The notes under the pieces are model-generated. The model was given only the letters and a program-made list of their open reading frames with translations, was not told the origin of the DNA and did not search any database. Both the position numbers and the translations under genes were made by a program. From the NCBI RefSeq assembly GCF_023028105.1, contig NZ_CP095493.1:62001-126000 (forward strand): 64,000 nucleotides of DNA, read 5' to 3'. Position 1 is the first letter of the stretch, and each line of letters opens with the position of its first letter. The stretch comes from Halosolutus gelatinilyticus (GTDB taxonomy: Archaea; Halobacteriota; Halobacteria; Halobacteriales; Natrialbaceae). Shown here piece by piece: positions 32,027 through 40,236 of this stretch.

Positions 32027-32454
32027 ACGCGAGGAGTTGTCGCTCCCCCGTCTTGAGAATTGTCCTGCGAGAAACGGTCCCGTCCGGCCGGGATCGGCCG
32101 GCCGTACCATCACGACGCGCTGTCGCCTGTCAATCGGTGCGAGCCCTCTCCGTCGGACGACTCTCGGAATCGTACGCCGTCGATCGTGCCCGGTGAACGG
32201 GAACCCCGCGGGGGGACGGCGAGTGGCAGTGCCGGCCGCTCCCTCGCGGAGTCACACTGCAGCGTGCAGTCGGCCTTTCACGATCATCGGCAATGAATGT
32301 TTGTGCGAACTACAGTTCCTGGGTCTGGCCGCGCGACCGACGTCGAACTTCCGCGTCGCGGCCGCGGCCGCGACGCGCGATTCGCGACGGTTTGAACCGG
32401 GAGTCCATGCCGCGCCGGAGAAACGTCTTTGATCGTCCGCGGAGAGGTTCGAAT
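32027..32454. other. Divergent spacer upstream of the CDC48 gene
   Basis: This 428-bp spacer separates CDC48 (minus) from the small zinc-finger gene (plus). No strong TATA box is visible for CDC48. Acgtctttgatcg at about 32423-32435 is a weak one for the plus-strand gene, ~25 bp before its ATG. Frames through here are basic and arginine-rich and not convincing. No RNA is recognised. Confidence 0.35.
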
Positions 32455-32589
32455 ATGGTGGTCCAGACCGAACGGGACGACGCCACCTGGTACGAGTGCG
32501 AAACCTGCGGCCTGCTGTTCGACGACCGATCGGACGCGGCCGACCACGAGCAACACTGCGACGGGAGCGATCCGTCGTACATCCAGTGA
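32455..32589 (+). CDS. 44-residue C2H2-like zinc-finger protein
   Basis: This tiny acidic protein is built around one zinc-finger-like unit: Cys pair in YECETCGLLF (residues 15 and 18), then His and Cys in ADHEQHCDG. It ends DPSYIQ. It matches a very widespread haloarchaeal small zinc-finger family (I recall it as DUF7128). Small zinc-finger proteins in Haloferax have been tied to motility and biofilm phenotypes, but nothing here shows that role. The ATG at 32455 gives the compact family length; the upstream extension is basic. Confidence 0.8.
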   Translation: MVVQTERDDATWYECETCGLLFDDRSDAADHEQHCDGSDPSYIQ

Positions 32590-32632
32590 GCGACAGGCGA
32601 CGAGCGACGATCGTCGGCGAGCGCCGGCTCGC

Positions 32633-32878
32633 TCACTCTAGTCTCTCGCGGTGTTCGGCGGCGAGTTCCCGGGCCCGATCGAGCGTGTGCGTTTCCGTCC
32701 AGCGAACCCGCTCGCCATCCCCGTATGCGAGGGCCGTTTTAAGGTCGTCGCGCAACACCCCGTGCTCGATCGCCCGCACCGTCCCGTCGTCGTCACCGAG
32801 TTCGTAGACGCCGGGCCGATCGGGTGCGCGGGCGACCGTCTCCCGATCGAGCTCGCGCCACGGTTTCCGGAGCGGCAT
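32633..32878 (-). CDS. Conserved-looking small protein, GIY-YIG-like fold possible
   Basis: This is an 81-residue protein. Residues ~20-45 read RPGVYELGDDDGTVRAIEHG, reminiscent of the start of a GIY-YIG domain (GVYEL as the first strand), but the catalytic Arg/Glu cannot be confirmed, so enzymatic activity is doubtful. The remainder is a helix ending in an Arg/Glu-rich tail. It appears widespread in haloarchaea (I recall a DUF7508 label). Its ATG overlaps the last base of the upstream DUF5796-like gene, so the two form a minus-strand operon. Confidence 0.7.
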   Translation of the reverse strand: MPLRKPWRELDRETVARAPDRPGVYELGDDDGTVRAIEHGVLRDDLKTALAYGDGERVRWTETHTLDRARELAAEHRERLE

Positions 32879-33366
32879 CAGTTCGCTCCCTCCTCGACCC
32901 GGCTCTCGTCCTCGACCCGGCTCTCGTCCTCGCCGCTGTCATCCGCGTCGACGAGTTCGTACGCGTGTTCGCTCACCTCGTCTTCGGCGAAGACGAACAC
33001 CCGTCCGTCTGCGACGGCGGGATCGGCCTCGACGCGGATCGAGTAGGCTTCGGTCGCGACGGTCACCCCCGGAAAGAGCTCCTCCTCGTCGTCGCGATCG
33101 AGCATAACGCGGCCGACGCCGGTCGATTCGAGGATGTCGTCGTGGGTGTTGCGGTCGTTGACGTAGGTCATGACGCCCTCGACGCCGTCGGGGTCGGTGA
33201 CCAGGACGTGGACTTCCTTGCCGGGTGGCGTCGTGATTGTCCGCTCGACGGGCCTTGGCGGCCCGTGATAGAACACCTCGCGTCCGTCGAGGTAGCGGAC
33301 GACGACCCCGCCCTCGACGAAGTCGACGCCGATCGTGCTGGGTGCGACGTTGCTGCGCGCGCTCAT
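32878..33366 (-). CDS. DUF5796-like haloarchaeal protein
   Basis: This is a 162-residue acidic soluble protein. The N-terminal half is beta-rich (STIGVDFVEGGVVVRYLDGR, then FYHGPPRPV and KEVHVLVTDPDGVEGVM); the middle holds ELFPGVTVATEAYSIRVEAD. It fits the haloarchaeal family I recall as DUF5796, with no known activity. The C terminus contains two copies of DESRVE-type residues encoded by a perfect 18-bp tandem repeat (cccggctctcgtcctcga, about 32898-32933). The ATG at 33366 (MSARSNVAPS) is preferred to an upstream in-frame start at 33402. It is co-transcribed with the gene ending at 32633. Confidence 0.75.
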   Translation of the reverse strand: MSARSNVAPSTIGVDFVEGGVVVRYLDGREVFYHGPPRPVERTITTPPGKEVHVLVTDPDGVEGVMTYVNDRNTHDDILESTGVGRVMLDRDDEEELFPGVTVATEAYSIRVEADPAVADGRVFVFAEDEVSEHAYELVDADDSGEDESRVEDESRVEEGAN

Positions 33367-33474
33367 ACGCCGTCGTTCGATCGGATCGGGGAAAAGCGAC
33401 ACGTTCCCGGCGGCGACTCCGGCCAGAACGGCGGCGACCGTCAGCCGTAAATACGCACCCTGAGACGTTTCGGT

Positions 33475-34347
33475 ATGGACGGCCGCGCCGTCGCCCCCGC
33501 AGCCGGAACGGTCCTCAACGCGCTCGCGACCGGCACCGGTTCGGCGTTCGCGATCGACCTCGAGACGACAGCCGCCGTCGACCTCACCGACGACGGCGAG
33601 GTCGTCGGCGAGATCGCCGCCCGGCCCGAAGCCGATGCGACGCTAATCGAACGCTGTGCCGCGCTCGCGATCGAGGCGTACGCTGACGCCGCAGACCTCG
33701 ACTCCGCTGCGATGGGTGCGCGAATCCGAACCGACAGCGACGTCCCGATGGCTTCGGGACTGAAGAGCTCCAGCGCCGCGGCCAACGCGACCGTACTCGC
33801 CACGCTCGACGCGCTCGGCGTCGCCGACGCGGTCGATCGACTCGACGCCTGCAAACTCGGCGTTCGCGCGGCTCGCGAGGCGGGCGTCACCGTGACGGGC
33901 GCGTTCGACGACGCCAGCGCGAGCATGCTTGGCGGCGTGACGGTCACCGACAACACGAACGACGAACTGCTCGCCCGCGAGGCGATCGACTGGCACGCGC
34001 TCGTCTACACGCCCCCCGAGCAGTCGTTCAGCGCCGACGCCGACGTGTCCGCGTGCCAGCGGATCGCCCCGATGGCAGACCTCGTCGCGGAACTCGCCCT
34101 CGACGGCCGCTACGGCGAGGCGATGACGGTCAACGGCTTCGCCTTCTGTGGCGCCCTCGACTTTTCGACGGGGCCGCTGATCGACGCCCTGCCCGACGTG
34201 ACCGGCGTCTCGCTCTCCGGGACGGGACCGAGCTACGTGGCCGTCGGCGATCGCGACCGGCTCGAGGCGGTCGCGGACCGGTGGCGCGAGCGGGAGGGAA
34301 CGACACGATTACTGCGAACGCGAACGGACGGCACACGAACGACATGA
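33475..34347 (+). CDS. aroK: Shikimate kinase, archaeal GHMP type
   Basis: This enzyme phosphorylates shikimate at the 3-hydroxyl in aromatic amino-acid synthesis. The 290-residue protein belongs to the GHMP kinase superfamily and not to the bacterial P-loop AroK. It has an N-terminal APAAGTVLNALATGTGSAFA, the ATP-binding loop MASGLKSSSAAANAT (residues ~92-106), and the C-terminal motif VSLSGTGPSYVAV. The four-base overlap ATGA with the downstream chorismate mutase gene shows translational coupling of two steps of the same pathway. Confidence 0.94.
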   Translation: MDGRAVAPAAGTVLNALATGTGSAFAIDLETTAAVDLTDDGEVVGEIAARPEADATLIERCAALAIEAYADAADLDSAAMGARIRTDSDVPMASGLKSSSAAANATVLATLDALGVADAVDRLDACKLGVRAAREAGVTVTGAFDDASASMLGGVTVTDNTNDELLAREAIDWHALVYTPPEQSFSADADVSACQRIAPMADLVAELALDGRYGEAMTVNGFAFCGALDFSTGPLIDALPDVTGVSLSGTGPSYVAVGDRDRLEAVADRWREREGTTRLLRTRTDGTRTT

Positions 34348-34661
34348 CCCAGGACCCGAACACGGATCGGCAGACGGATCGACTCCCCGAAGAGATGACC
34401 CTCGACGAACTGCGCGAGGAGATCGAGACGATCGATCGCGAGATCGTCGAACTGATCGCGCAACGGACGTACGTCGCGGACACGATCGCGCAGGTCAAAG
34501 ACGAACGCGACCTGCCGACGACCGACGAAGAGCAAGAACAGCAGGTGATGGACCGGGCGGGAACGAACGCCGAACAGTTCGGCGTCGACGCGAACCTCGT
34601 GAAGGCGATTTTCAGACTGCTGATCGAACTGAACAAAGTACATCAGCGTGAAAACAGATAG
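34344..34661 (+). CDS. aroQ: Chorismate mutase (AroQ class)
   Basis: This 105-residue all-helical enzyme rearranges chorismate to prephenate for Phe and Tyr synthesis. The AroQ helix-1 pattern is LDELREEIETIDREIVELIAQR, followed by the catalytic-region Lys in VKDERDLP and the Gln/Glu segment QQVMDRAG; the C-terminal helix is IFRLLIELNKVHQRE. It overlaps aroK by four bases. The sequence encoding its last ten residues is repeated, with two mismatches, 916 bp downstream past the LysE-type gene. Confidence 0.92.
   Translation: MTQDPNTDRQTDRLPEEMTLDELREEIETIDREIVELIAQRTYVADTIAQVKDERDLPTTDEEQEQQVMDRAGTNAEQFGVDANLVKAIFRLLIELNKVHQRENR
34629..34653. repeat. Imperfect 25-bp direct repeat, copy 1 (end of aroQ)
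   Basis: Ctgaacaaagta-cat-cagcgtgaaa at 34629-34653 recurs as ctgaacaaagta-gaa-cagcgtgaaa at 35545-35569, 23 of 25 bases identical. The copies flank the lower-GC LysE-type gene. Copy 1 codes for LNKVHQRE at the aroQ end; copy 2 could code for LNKVEQRE in an orphan frame. Confidence 0.6.
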
Positions 34662-34784
34662 CATATAACAAACCGTTCGATCGATTCCTGAATATAGCCG
34701 GAACGGTACCGTGACGACGGTCAGAGTCCGCTTAACGAACGCAGTAATTTTTCGAATATTTGTTCAAAGAGGCGAGACAGTGAT

Positions 34785-34797
34785 TCAATTTTAAGGT
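34785..34797 (+). promoter_or_regulatory. TATA box of the LysE-type gene
   Basis: Caattttaaggta is centred ~29 bp before the ATG at 34820. This is the spacing expected for a leaderless haloarchaeal transcript and supports that start codon. Confidence 0.55.
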
Positions 34798-34819
34798 ATC
34801 TACTCTCGACCGCTAGTGC

Positions 34820-35452
34820 ATGTTAGAACCAAGCGTCGTCCTTGCGTTCATCCCGGTCGCAATCGCTCTCATCGTCTCACCCGGCCCAGATAGTATCTAC
34901 ACGTTGACGCGGAGTATCAGCGATGGACGCACTGCCGGTGTCACGGCCGCGCTCGGGTCTTCGACGGGGAGTATCGTGCACACGACCGCCGCCGTACTCG
35001 GGTTCTCGGCAATCCTGCAAGCGTCCGCGTTGGCGTTTACTGTCGTTAAATTGGTCGGCGTGGCGTATCTCGTTTATCTCGGCGTTCAGACGCTCAGAAA
35101 TGCAGAAAAATTCGAAATTTCTCCGGATAGTACTAGCTACACGCCGCGCGAATCGTTTCGAAGCGCCCTGCTGATTAACGTTTTGAATCCGAAAGTGGCG
35201 GTATTTTTCCTCGCTTTCCTCCCGCAGTTCGTCCGACCGGAGAGTTCTTTCACCCTCCAAATTTTCACGCTCGGCGTATTGTTTGCGAGTCTCGGATTCA
35301 TTTATCAAGCAATGCTCGCGGTATTCTCTGCGCGAGCAAGACGAGTGATTACTGAACGCGAACTCGTGAGAGATGCCCTTCGTGTGGCCAGCGGAAGTGT
35401 CCTCATCGGATTCGGGGTTGAACTGGCACTCGAACGAAGAACTCCTGCTTAG
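34820..35452 (+). CDS. LysE/RhtB-family amino-acid exporter
   Basis: This is a 210-residue inner-membrane protein with six predicted helices. The family signature is in the first helices: FIPVAIALIVSPGPDSIYTLTRS, then GVTAALGSSTGSIVHTTAAVLG and AYLVYLGVQTLR. NVLNPKVAVFFLAFLPQFV is the conserved loop-helix of the family. Such proteins export amino acids or related solutes; the substrate cannot be read from sequence. The gene is clearly AT-richer than aroK/aroQ and is bounded by an imperfect direct repeat of the aroQ end, which points to insertion at this site. Confidence 0.9.
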   Translation: MLEPSVVLAFIPVAIALIVSPGPDSIYTLTRSISDGRTAGVTAALGSSTGSIVHTTAAVLGFSAILQASALAFTVVKLVGVAYLVYLGVQTLRNAEKFEISPDSTSYTPRESFRSALLINVLNPKVAVFFLAFLPQFVRPESSFTLQIFTLGVLFASLGFIYQAMLAVFSARARRVITERELVRDALRVASGSVLIGFGVELALERRTPA

Positions 35453-35544
35453 ATTTACGGAGAACACCTGCGATACCGGCTACAATTTCGGACGCTGCGA
35501 AGAAAGCGACAAAGCAGGCGAGTGCTGTAACATTGATCCAAGAC

Positions 35545-35666
35545 CTGAACAAAGTAGAACAGCGTGAAAGTTACGCGTAACCTCAAGGACGCAGGCTATT
35601 TGGATTTCGAGTTCGATAGTGGCAAGACAGCTGAACCCGGCGTTCTGTGACCCGTGGAAATGTTGA
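35545..35666 (+). pseudogene. Remnant after LysE: second aroQ-end copy and a wHTH-like tail
   Basis: The second copy of the aroQ-end repeat (35545-35569) is in a frame reading LIQDLNKVEQRESYA then a stop. One frame over, the next stretch reads VTRNLKDAGYLDFEFDSGKT and ends at a TGA near 35648, resembling the end of a winged-helix domain. Neither has a start. I interpret this as debris of one or two disrupted genes and not a functional CDS. Confidence 0.35.
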
Positions 35667-35696
35667 TCGTCCCACACCACGTTCTGGTGGGTGAGT

Positions 35697-36503
35697 ATGA
35701 GCACGTCCGGCCCACTTACCGCCCAACAGGTTTCCGAACTCGTGATGGCGAACCGAGCAATCAGAGCACCTTACTACCAAGCCGACCACGACGATGGAGT
35801 TCGATTCACGGATCTGGAGAAGGGCCTCCAGTGGGGTGTCGACGTCATTCCAGCAATGCTGGGTCTGTTCCGCGTTGAGCAAGACGCCCGGGACGACCAC
35901 CCCGACGGATGGGTGGGATTCGCTCGCCAGTGGCGAGGAGGGACGTTGCGACTGGATTTCGACCTGTTTTCCGGATCCGAAGAGCCAGACCCGATCGTGG
36001 TCGTGACCGCGGTATCAGGTCGAGAGGGGGAGAACACCATCACGGATGAGGACTTCGGGGAAATCGAGCTGCCGGACCAGGTCCCGACCCAGGAGGAGTG
36101 GGAGGACCGGGAAAAACAGTATCAGAAGGCGCGGCGGAACGATGATACCGACGGGTCGGCAGCGGTTGAGGCCTATATTGCAGCGCTGCCGGGGTGGAAG
36201 CGGGAGTTCGCAACGCGATTCGACGAGATTATCCAACGGGAAGTGCCCCACGTGCGCCGTGCCGTGCGGTATCATCAGCCGTTCTATGGCGTCGAGGATA
36301 CCGGATGGTTCGCGTCTTTCAGTGCGTTCTCGAAACACGTGAAACTCTCGTTCGTGTGTGAAACGTACCTTGAGCCGGAGCCACCTAGCGGAACGGCGCC
36401 GCAGAGACAGGCTCTCGATCTGAAGGCGAGAGACGCGCTGGACGAGGAGCAGGTCGCGTCCTGGATACGGCAAGCCGCTGACGATCCGGGGATGAGCTGG
36501 TGA
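35697..36503 (+). CDS. DUF1801-domain protein with novel N-terminal domain
   Basis: This is a 268-residue soluble protein. The C-terminal ~120 residues (from about EAYIAALPGWKREFATRFDE) match the DUF1801/YdhG-like fold, with PHVRRAVRYHQPFYG and a KHVKLSFV strand. This superfamily includes small frataxin-like iron-binding proteins, but function is mostly unknown. The N-terminal ~140 residues (VRFTDLEKGLQWGVDVIPAM; GTLRLDFDLFSG) are not recognised. A GTG two codons upstream (35691) is an alternative start. The gene is AT-richer than the genome average and lies in the second foreign-looking patch. Confidence 0.75.
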   Translation: MSTSGPLTAQQVSELVMANRAIRAPYYQADHDDGVRFTDLEKGLQWGVDVIPAMLGLFRVEQDARDDHPDGWVGFARQWRGGTLRLDFDLFSGSEEPDPIVVVTAVSGREGENTITDEDFGEIELPDQVPTQEEWEDREKQYQKARRNDDTDGSAAVEAYIAALPGWKREFATRFDEIIQREVPHVRRAVRYHQPFYGVEDTGWFASFSAFSKHVKLSFVCETYLEPEPPSGTAPQRQALDLKARDALDEEQVASWIRQAADDPGMSW

Positions 36504-36869
36504 GGAAGCCCACGTCTGTGTGATGGCCGTAAGCCAGCGACGAATCCTGCCCGCAGGCGTGTGTAATCACTGTCAACGCTGTATGTAACATTGAAGCCGG
36601 GGAACGTGTAACCGATCCGCGCCTGCATTCAGCACGGGTGTCAAAACATGTCTCCGGCTGGAGGTTTCAACAGAGCCACGGCACAGTACCATCGTGGACG
36701 CGGTTGTCGGTCGGTCGGTGGACGTTTCCGGGGGTATTCACAGTAGACCGCTGGCTGCCGTACTCTGTTGGTTATAAATGATGCCGAGTAATCGAACCGA
36801 TCTGTCGCGTTCGAGCGTTTCAGATTCGAAAAGGGGCTTTCTTTTACATGTGTTCCGGTTTTCGACCGC
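36504..36869. other. Spacer with an orphan IS-like terminus
   Basis: This 366-bp spacer holds gaggtttcaacagagcc at 36661-36677, matching in inverse orientation the left end of the island at 26556, so it is probably a leftover insertion-sequence end. A TATA-like gttataaatg at 36770-36779 faces right but has no gene after it. The rest shows nothing recognisable. Confidence 0.45.
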
Positions 36870-37379
36870 TCACTCGAGGAACGATCGGATATCATCCACG
36901 GCGCTTCCGTGGCTCCAGTAGGCGTCTTCGGGAACGGCGTCGAACCAGTCGACTTCTACTTCGTCCCACGGGCCGAAACTGGGGTCGTCACCGACTGGCT
37001 CGCCCGCCACGGGAGCCGTGCGTAGGACGACGTCGTAGCTCGTCGTTTCGCGCTCTTCGTCGTTCGCCAAGCACCGAGTCAGCTGAGCTACGCGTTCCGC
37101 GCGGGCGATAGTGACACTGACGTCAGTCAGTTCCTCGCCGACGTTTTGACCGGCGAGAACCCAGTCCTCGTCCGCGCCGACTGGTCCATACGGCAGTCTC
37201 CACCCGTGTGGACTGTTCATCAGCAGCGCTGCTCCTGCCGCGTTAGTGACACCGACCGCAACCAGCCCGTCGATCGATTCAAAGTAGTCAAACTCGTCCT
37301 GTTCGTCGGTACACTGCTCTTCTCCGAACTCGACATCCGTCCGGTCACGGAGGGAAATCGGGTTGAGAAGCGACTCCAT
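36870..37379 (-). CDS. Nudix-like haloarchaeal protein with degenerate Nudix box
   Basis: This is a 169-residue acidic protein. The strand VAVGVTNAAGAALLMNSPHGWRLPYGPV and the following helix LAGQNVGEELTDVSVTIA resemble the Nudix core. The second half (SYDVVLRTAPVAGEP; WFDAVPEDAYWSHG) also fits haloarchaeal Nudix-like proteins. The box is degenerate: the expected Arg-Glu pair is replaced by Gln-Asn while the Glu-Glu pair is kept, so hydrolase activity is doubtful. The ATG at 37379 (MESLLNPISLRD) is preferred over one 26 codons upstream. Confidence 0.7.
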   Translation of the reverse strand: MESLLNPISLRDRTDVEFGEEQCTDEQDEFDYFESIDGLVAVGVTNAAGAALLMNSPHGWRLPYGPVGADEDWVLAGQNVGEELTDVSVTIARAERVAQLTRCLANDEERETTSYDVVLRTAPVAGEPVGDDPSFGPWDEVEVDWFDAVPEDAYWSHGSAVDDIRSFLE

Positions 37380-37761
37380 TACCGGCGACTTGTCGGCCCC
37401 CACTCTTGTTAGTTCGGATGGAAGTACGGTTCGGATACTATTCACGCTGGACACCAACGAAAGCGGAGCCGTCGAGGGAGTCGAAGGCGATAACAGAGAC
37501 GGAATCTGTACCCGCCCGAGCCCTAAACAGGGTTCTTTCGCGCGAGAATCGCTGAATCAATCGAGACGGAGACTTACCGTGAGCGTTTCGTCCACCGCTA
37601 TTATCGGTTCCGAGGCGAGACTTCCGATTCCGATTCGCGCCGGGTAGTATCGCGTGAGACGACGGATCGCAGCGCTCCTCGACTCCGATTCTCCCCGATC
37701 GTCGCTCGCGCGTCCGACTCGAGACTCCGTGGAACGAGGATCGATTCGAAAGAGCGACGGT
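37380..37761. other. Spacer between Nudix-like and glycosidase genes
   Basis: These 382 bp lie upstream of the Nudix-like gene and downstream of the glycosidase, both on the minus strand. A minus-strand gaatagtat at about 37434-37442 could be a TATA element for the Nudix-like gene. No credible ORF or RNA is seen; frames here are arginine-rich. Confidence 0.35.
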
Positions 37762-39990
37762 TCATCGTTCGACCGCCGCAGTCGCGCGGATATTCCGCGA
37801 CGATCGACCGACATCGAGTGCGAACTCCCCGCCTTCAGTCACCCACTCACCCTGCTCCGTCTCGTACACGGCGAACGCCCGTTCGTCGACGCCGACGTCG
37901 ATCGTCCGAGTCTCGCCAGCGCCGAGTGAAATCGCCTCGAATCCGGCGAGTTCGCGGGGCGGACGGGGAACGCTCGCGTCCCGATCGCGCACGTACAGTT
38001 GCACGACGTCGCGACCGCGGCGTTCGCCGGCGTTTTCGACAGTTACCGTAACGGATGGACCAGTCTCGTCGAAGGAGACATCGAAGTCGTCGTACTCGAA
38101 CGCCGCGTAACTCAATCCGTGGCCGAACGGGAACAGCGGCTCAATACCGTACTCGTCGACGTGTCGGTAGCCGACGAACACGCCTTCGTCGTGCTTCGCC
38201 TCCGGATAGTCGCGGGGCCCGTCGACGCCTGGATATCTCTCCGCCGAAGCCGCCGGATACTCGTCCGCGGCCGCGAACGTCACCGGAAGGCGCCCGCCCG
38301 GATCGGTCTCGCCGTAGAGGAGCGACGCGATCGCGGTTCCTGCTTCCTGGCCGGGGTACCACAGTTCCAGTACGGCGTCGACGGAGTCGATCCAGGGCAT
38401 CTCGACCGGACCCGCCGTCTGGAGCACGACGATCGTTCGCTCGGCGATGTCGGCGACGGCCGAAATCAGTGCGTCCTGACGCCCCGGGAGCGAGAGGGAG
38501 TCCCGGTCGCGTCCTTCGGCGGCGTCGTCCTGAACGACGAGCACGGCGACATCCGCGTCCCCGGCGGCTGATCGGGCGTCTTCGATCGGAGAGGTCCAGG
38601 CCGACGCTATCCTGCCGAGCGACGGCACCTTCCGTCCGAAGGGCGGCGACGTCTCGATCGGCGGGTGGCCCCGCTCGGCGACGACGCGCCCGGTGCTCCG
38701 CGCCCGGATTCCTTCGATCGGGCTGACGGATTCCGTCGCTCGGACCGCCGAACTACCGCCGCCGCCGGTCTTGGCCTCATCGATGTGCGGACCAATCACG
38801 GCGACCGCCGCCTCGCGGTCGAGCGGGAGCGTTTCGGCCGCGTTCTTCAAGAGAACCGCTCCGCTGGTCGCGATCCGTTTTGCGAGTTCGCGGTGCGTCG
38901 GTGGGGGTCCGGCGACCGATCGTCGCTGCCCGTCGAGCGCGCCGACTCGCTCATGAAGCGTGAGGACCCGTTCGACCATCTCGTCGAGTCGGTCCTCCGC
39001 GAACCCGTCCCGATCGAGTTCGCGGGGAAGCGTTCGCGCGAACGACGATCGGTGTGGACTGGCGTCGCCGCCCGGCCCGCCCTTGTTTTCGAACAGCCAC
39101 GCGGCCGCCTCTTCCGGCCCCGGTACCGTCTCAGGCCAGACGGTCTCGACGAACCGGAGGAGTTGCAATCGATCGTCAAGCATCGCCGCCCAATCGATTG
39201 CTCCCACGCCCGGCATCTCGAGGTCGAGTCCCGCCCTCGCAGCGTCGGGTCCGTTTTGAACGGCCCACCAGTCGGAGACGACCGGGCCCTCGAACTCGAA
39301 CTCGTCTTTGAGGACGTCGGTGAGCAGCTTCCGGTGTTCCGTCGCGTAGGTGCCGTTCACGCGGTTGTACGCCGCCATCACCGCGCCCGCGTCACCGTCC
39401 TCGACCGCCGCCTCGAACGCCGGGAGGTACCGCTCGCGGAGCGTACGCTCGTCGACCTCGGCGCTCACGCTGACGCGTTCGTGCTCCTGGGTGTTCGCAA
39501 CGTAGTGTTTCGGGGTCGCAACCACGTCCCGCGATTGGATGCCGCGGACCGTCGCCGCGGTGACGCGCGCGGAGTGGAAGGGATCCTCGCCGTAGTACTC
39601 GAAGTTGCGGCCGCAGGTCGGGACGCGAACGAGATTGCACGCCGGTGCGAGGATGACGTCGACGCCGCTCTCCCGGGCCTCGGAACCGATCGCCTCGCCG
39701 AACTCCTCGGCGAGATCGACGTCGAAGGCGGCACTGAGCGCGAGGGACGCCGGGAACGCGGTTCCGCCCGTCGACTTCACTCCCAGCGGCCCGTCTTCGA
39801 ACCGAAGCGCCGGAATATCGAGTCGATCGATCGGTGGGAGATATCCGGCGGCGCCCGCTTTCGGGGCCCCCCAGTCGGGATAGGTCCCGTGAACGAGCCG
39901 TACTTTCTCTTCGAGCGTAAGCGCCTCGACGACTTCTGCGATCCTGTCCGCGTCTTCCGCTCCGTCGTTCGTTCGTAGAGATCCTGCCAT
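37762..39990 (-). CDS. Glycoside hydrolase family 3 beta-glycosidase
   Basis: This is a 742-residue enzyme with the GH3 three-domain layout. The (beta/alpha)8 domain (residues ~10-330) has FEDGPLGV, CGRNFEYYGEDP, KHYVANTQEHER and the nucleophile Asp240 in GPVVSDWWAVQ. The (alpha/beta)6 sandwich follows (VAVIGPHIDEAKTGGGGSSAV), with the acid/base Glu loop not pinpointed. A C-terminal fibronectin-III-like domain ends the protein (VTVENAGERRGRDVVQLYV). No signal peptide is visible, so it is probably cytoplasmic, acting on imported oligosaccharides; beta-glucosidase or beta-xylosidase specificity cannot be told. The ATG at 39990 is preferred because the upstream extension is Arg-rich. Confidence 0.92.
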   Translation of the reverse strand: MAGSLRTNDGAEDADRIAEVVEALTLEEKVRLVHGTYPDWGAPKAGAAGYLPPIDRLDIPALRFEDGPLGVKSTGGTAFPASLALSAAFDVDLAEEFGEAIGSEARESGVDVILAPACNLVRVPTCGRNFEYYGEDPFHSARVTAATVRGIQSRDVVATPKHYVANTQEHERVSVSAEVDERTLRERYLPAFEAAVEDGDAGAVMAAYNRVNGTYATEHRKLLTDVLKDEFEFEGPVVSDWWAVQNGPDAARAGLDLEMPGVGAIDWAAMLDDRLQLLRFVETVWPETVPGPEEAAAWLFENKGGPGGDASPHRSSFARTLPRELDRDGFAEDRLDEMVERVLTLHERVGALDGQRRSVAGPPPTHRELAKRIATSGAVLLKNAAETLPLDREAAVAVIGPHIDEAKTGGGGSSAVRATESVSPIEGIRARSTGRVVAERGHPPIETSPPFGRKVPSLGRIASAWTSPIEDARSAAGDADVAVLVVQDDAAEGRDRDSLSLPGRQDALISAVADIAERTIVVLQTAGPVEMPWIDSVDAVLELWYPGQEAGTAIASLLYGETDPGGRLPVTFAAADEYPAASAERYPGVDGPRDYPEAKHDEGVFVGYRHVDEYGIEPLFPFGHGLSYAAFEYDDFDVSFDETGPSVTVTVENAGERRGRDVVQLYVRDRDASVPRPPRELAGFEAISLGAGETRTIDVGVDERAFAVYETEQGEWVTEGGEFALDVGRSSRNIRATAAVER

Positions 39991-40236
39991 TTCGATACGA
40001 TAGCTGGGTAGCGATACGGGTTGCAACCGTGATAAATTGACGGCGATGGAGCCGCCCTTCGCACGCGGTGCGATATCCCGCCGGGTCAGAGCGCGCTTTC
40101 GCCGCCGAAATTCGACGGCCGCCGGCGTGGGCGTCACGATCGTCTCCTTGAGGAAGTCACTGTTGTTAATTAACTATCCCACTGAATGAAAATACTAACC
40201 GACAGGTTGACAATAAGTCGCCGTGTCGATTCCACT
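39991..40236. promoter_or_regulatory. Divergent promoter region, glycosidase and glycosyltransferase
   Basis: This 246-bp spacer has an AT-rich core ttgttaattaactatccc at about 40162-40179, containing the palindrome ttaattaa. It lies ~20 bp before a possible ATG at 40186 and ~70 bp before the preferred ATG at 40237 of the glycosyltransferase. It may serve as promoter or operator for the plus-strand gene; no equally good box is seen for the glycosidase. Confidence 0.4.

Noticed and set aside
26556-36677. A single 10-kb transposon bounded by the two inverted IS-like ends
   Set aside because: The interval contains cdc48, aroK and aroQ with host composition, and no matching direct repeat lies next to the right end.
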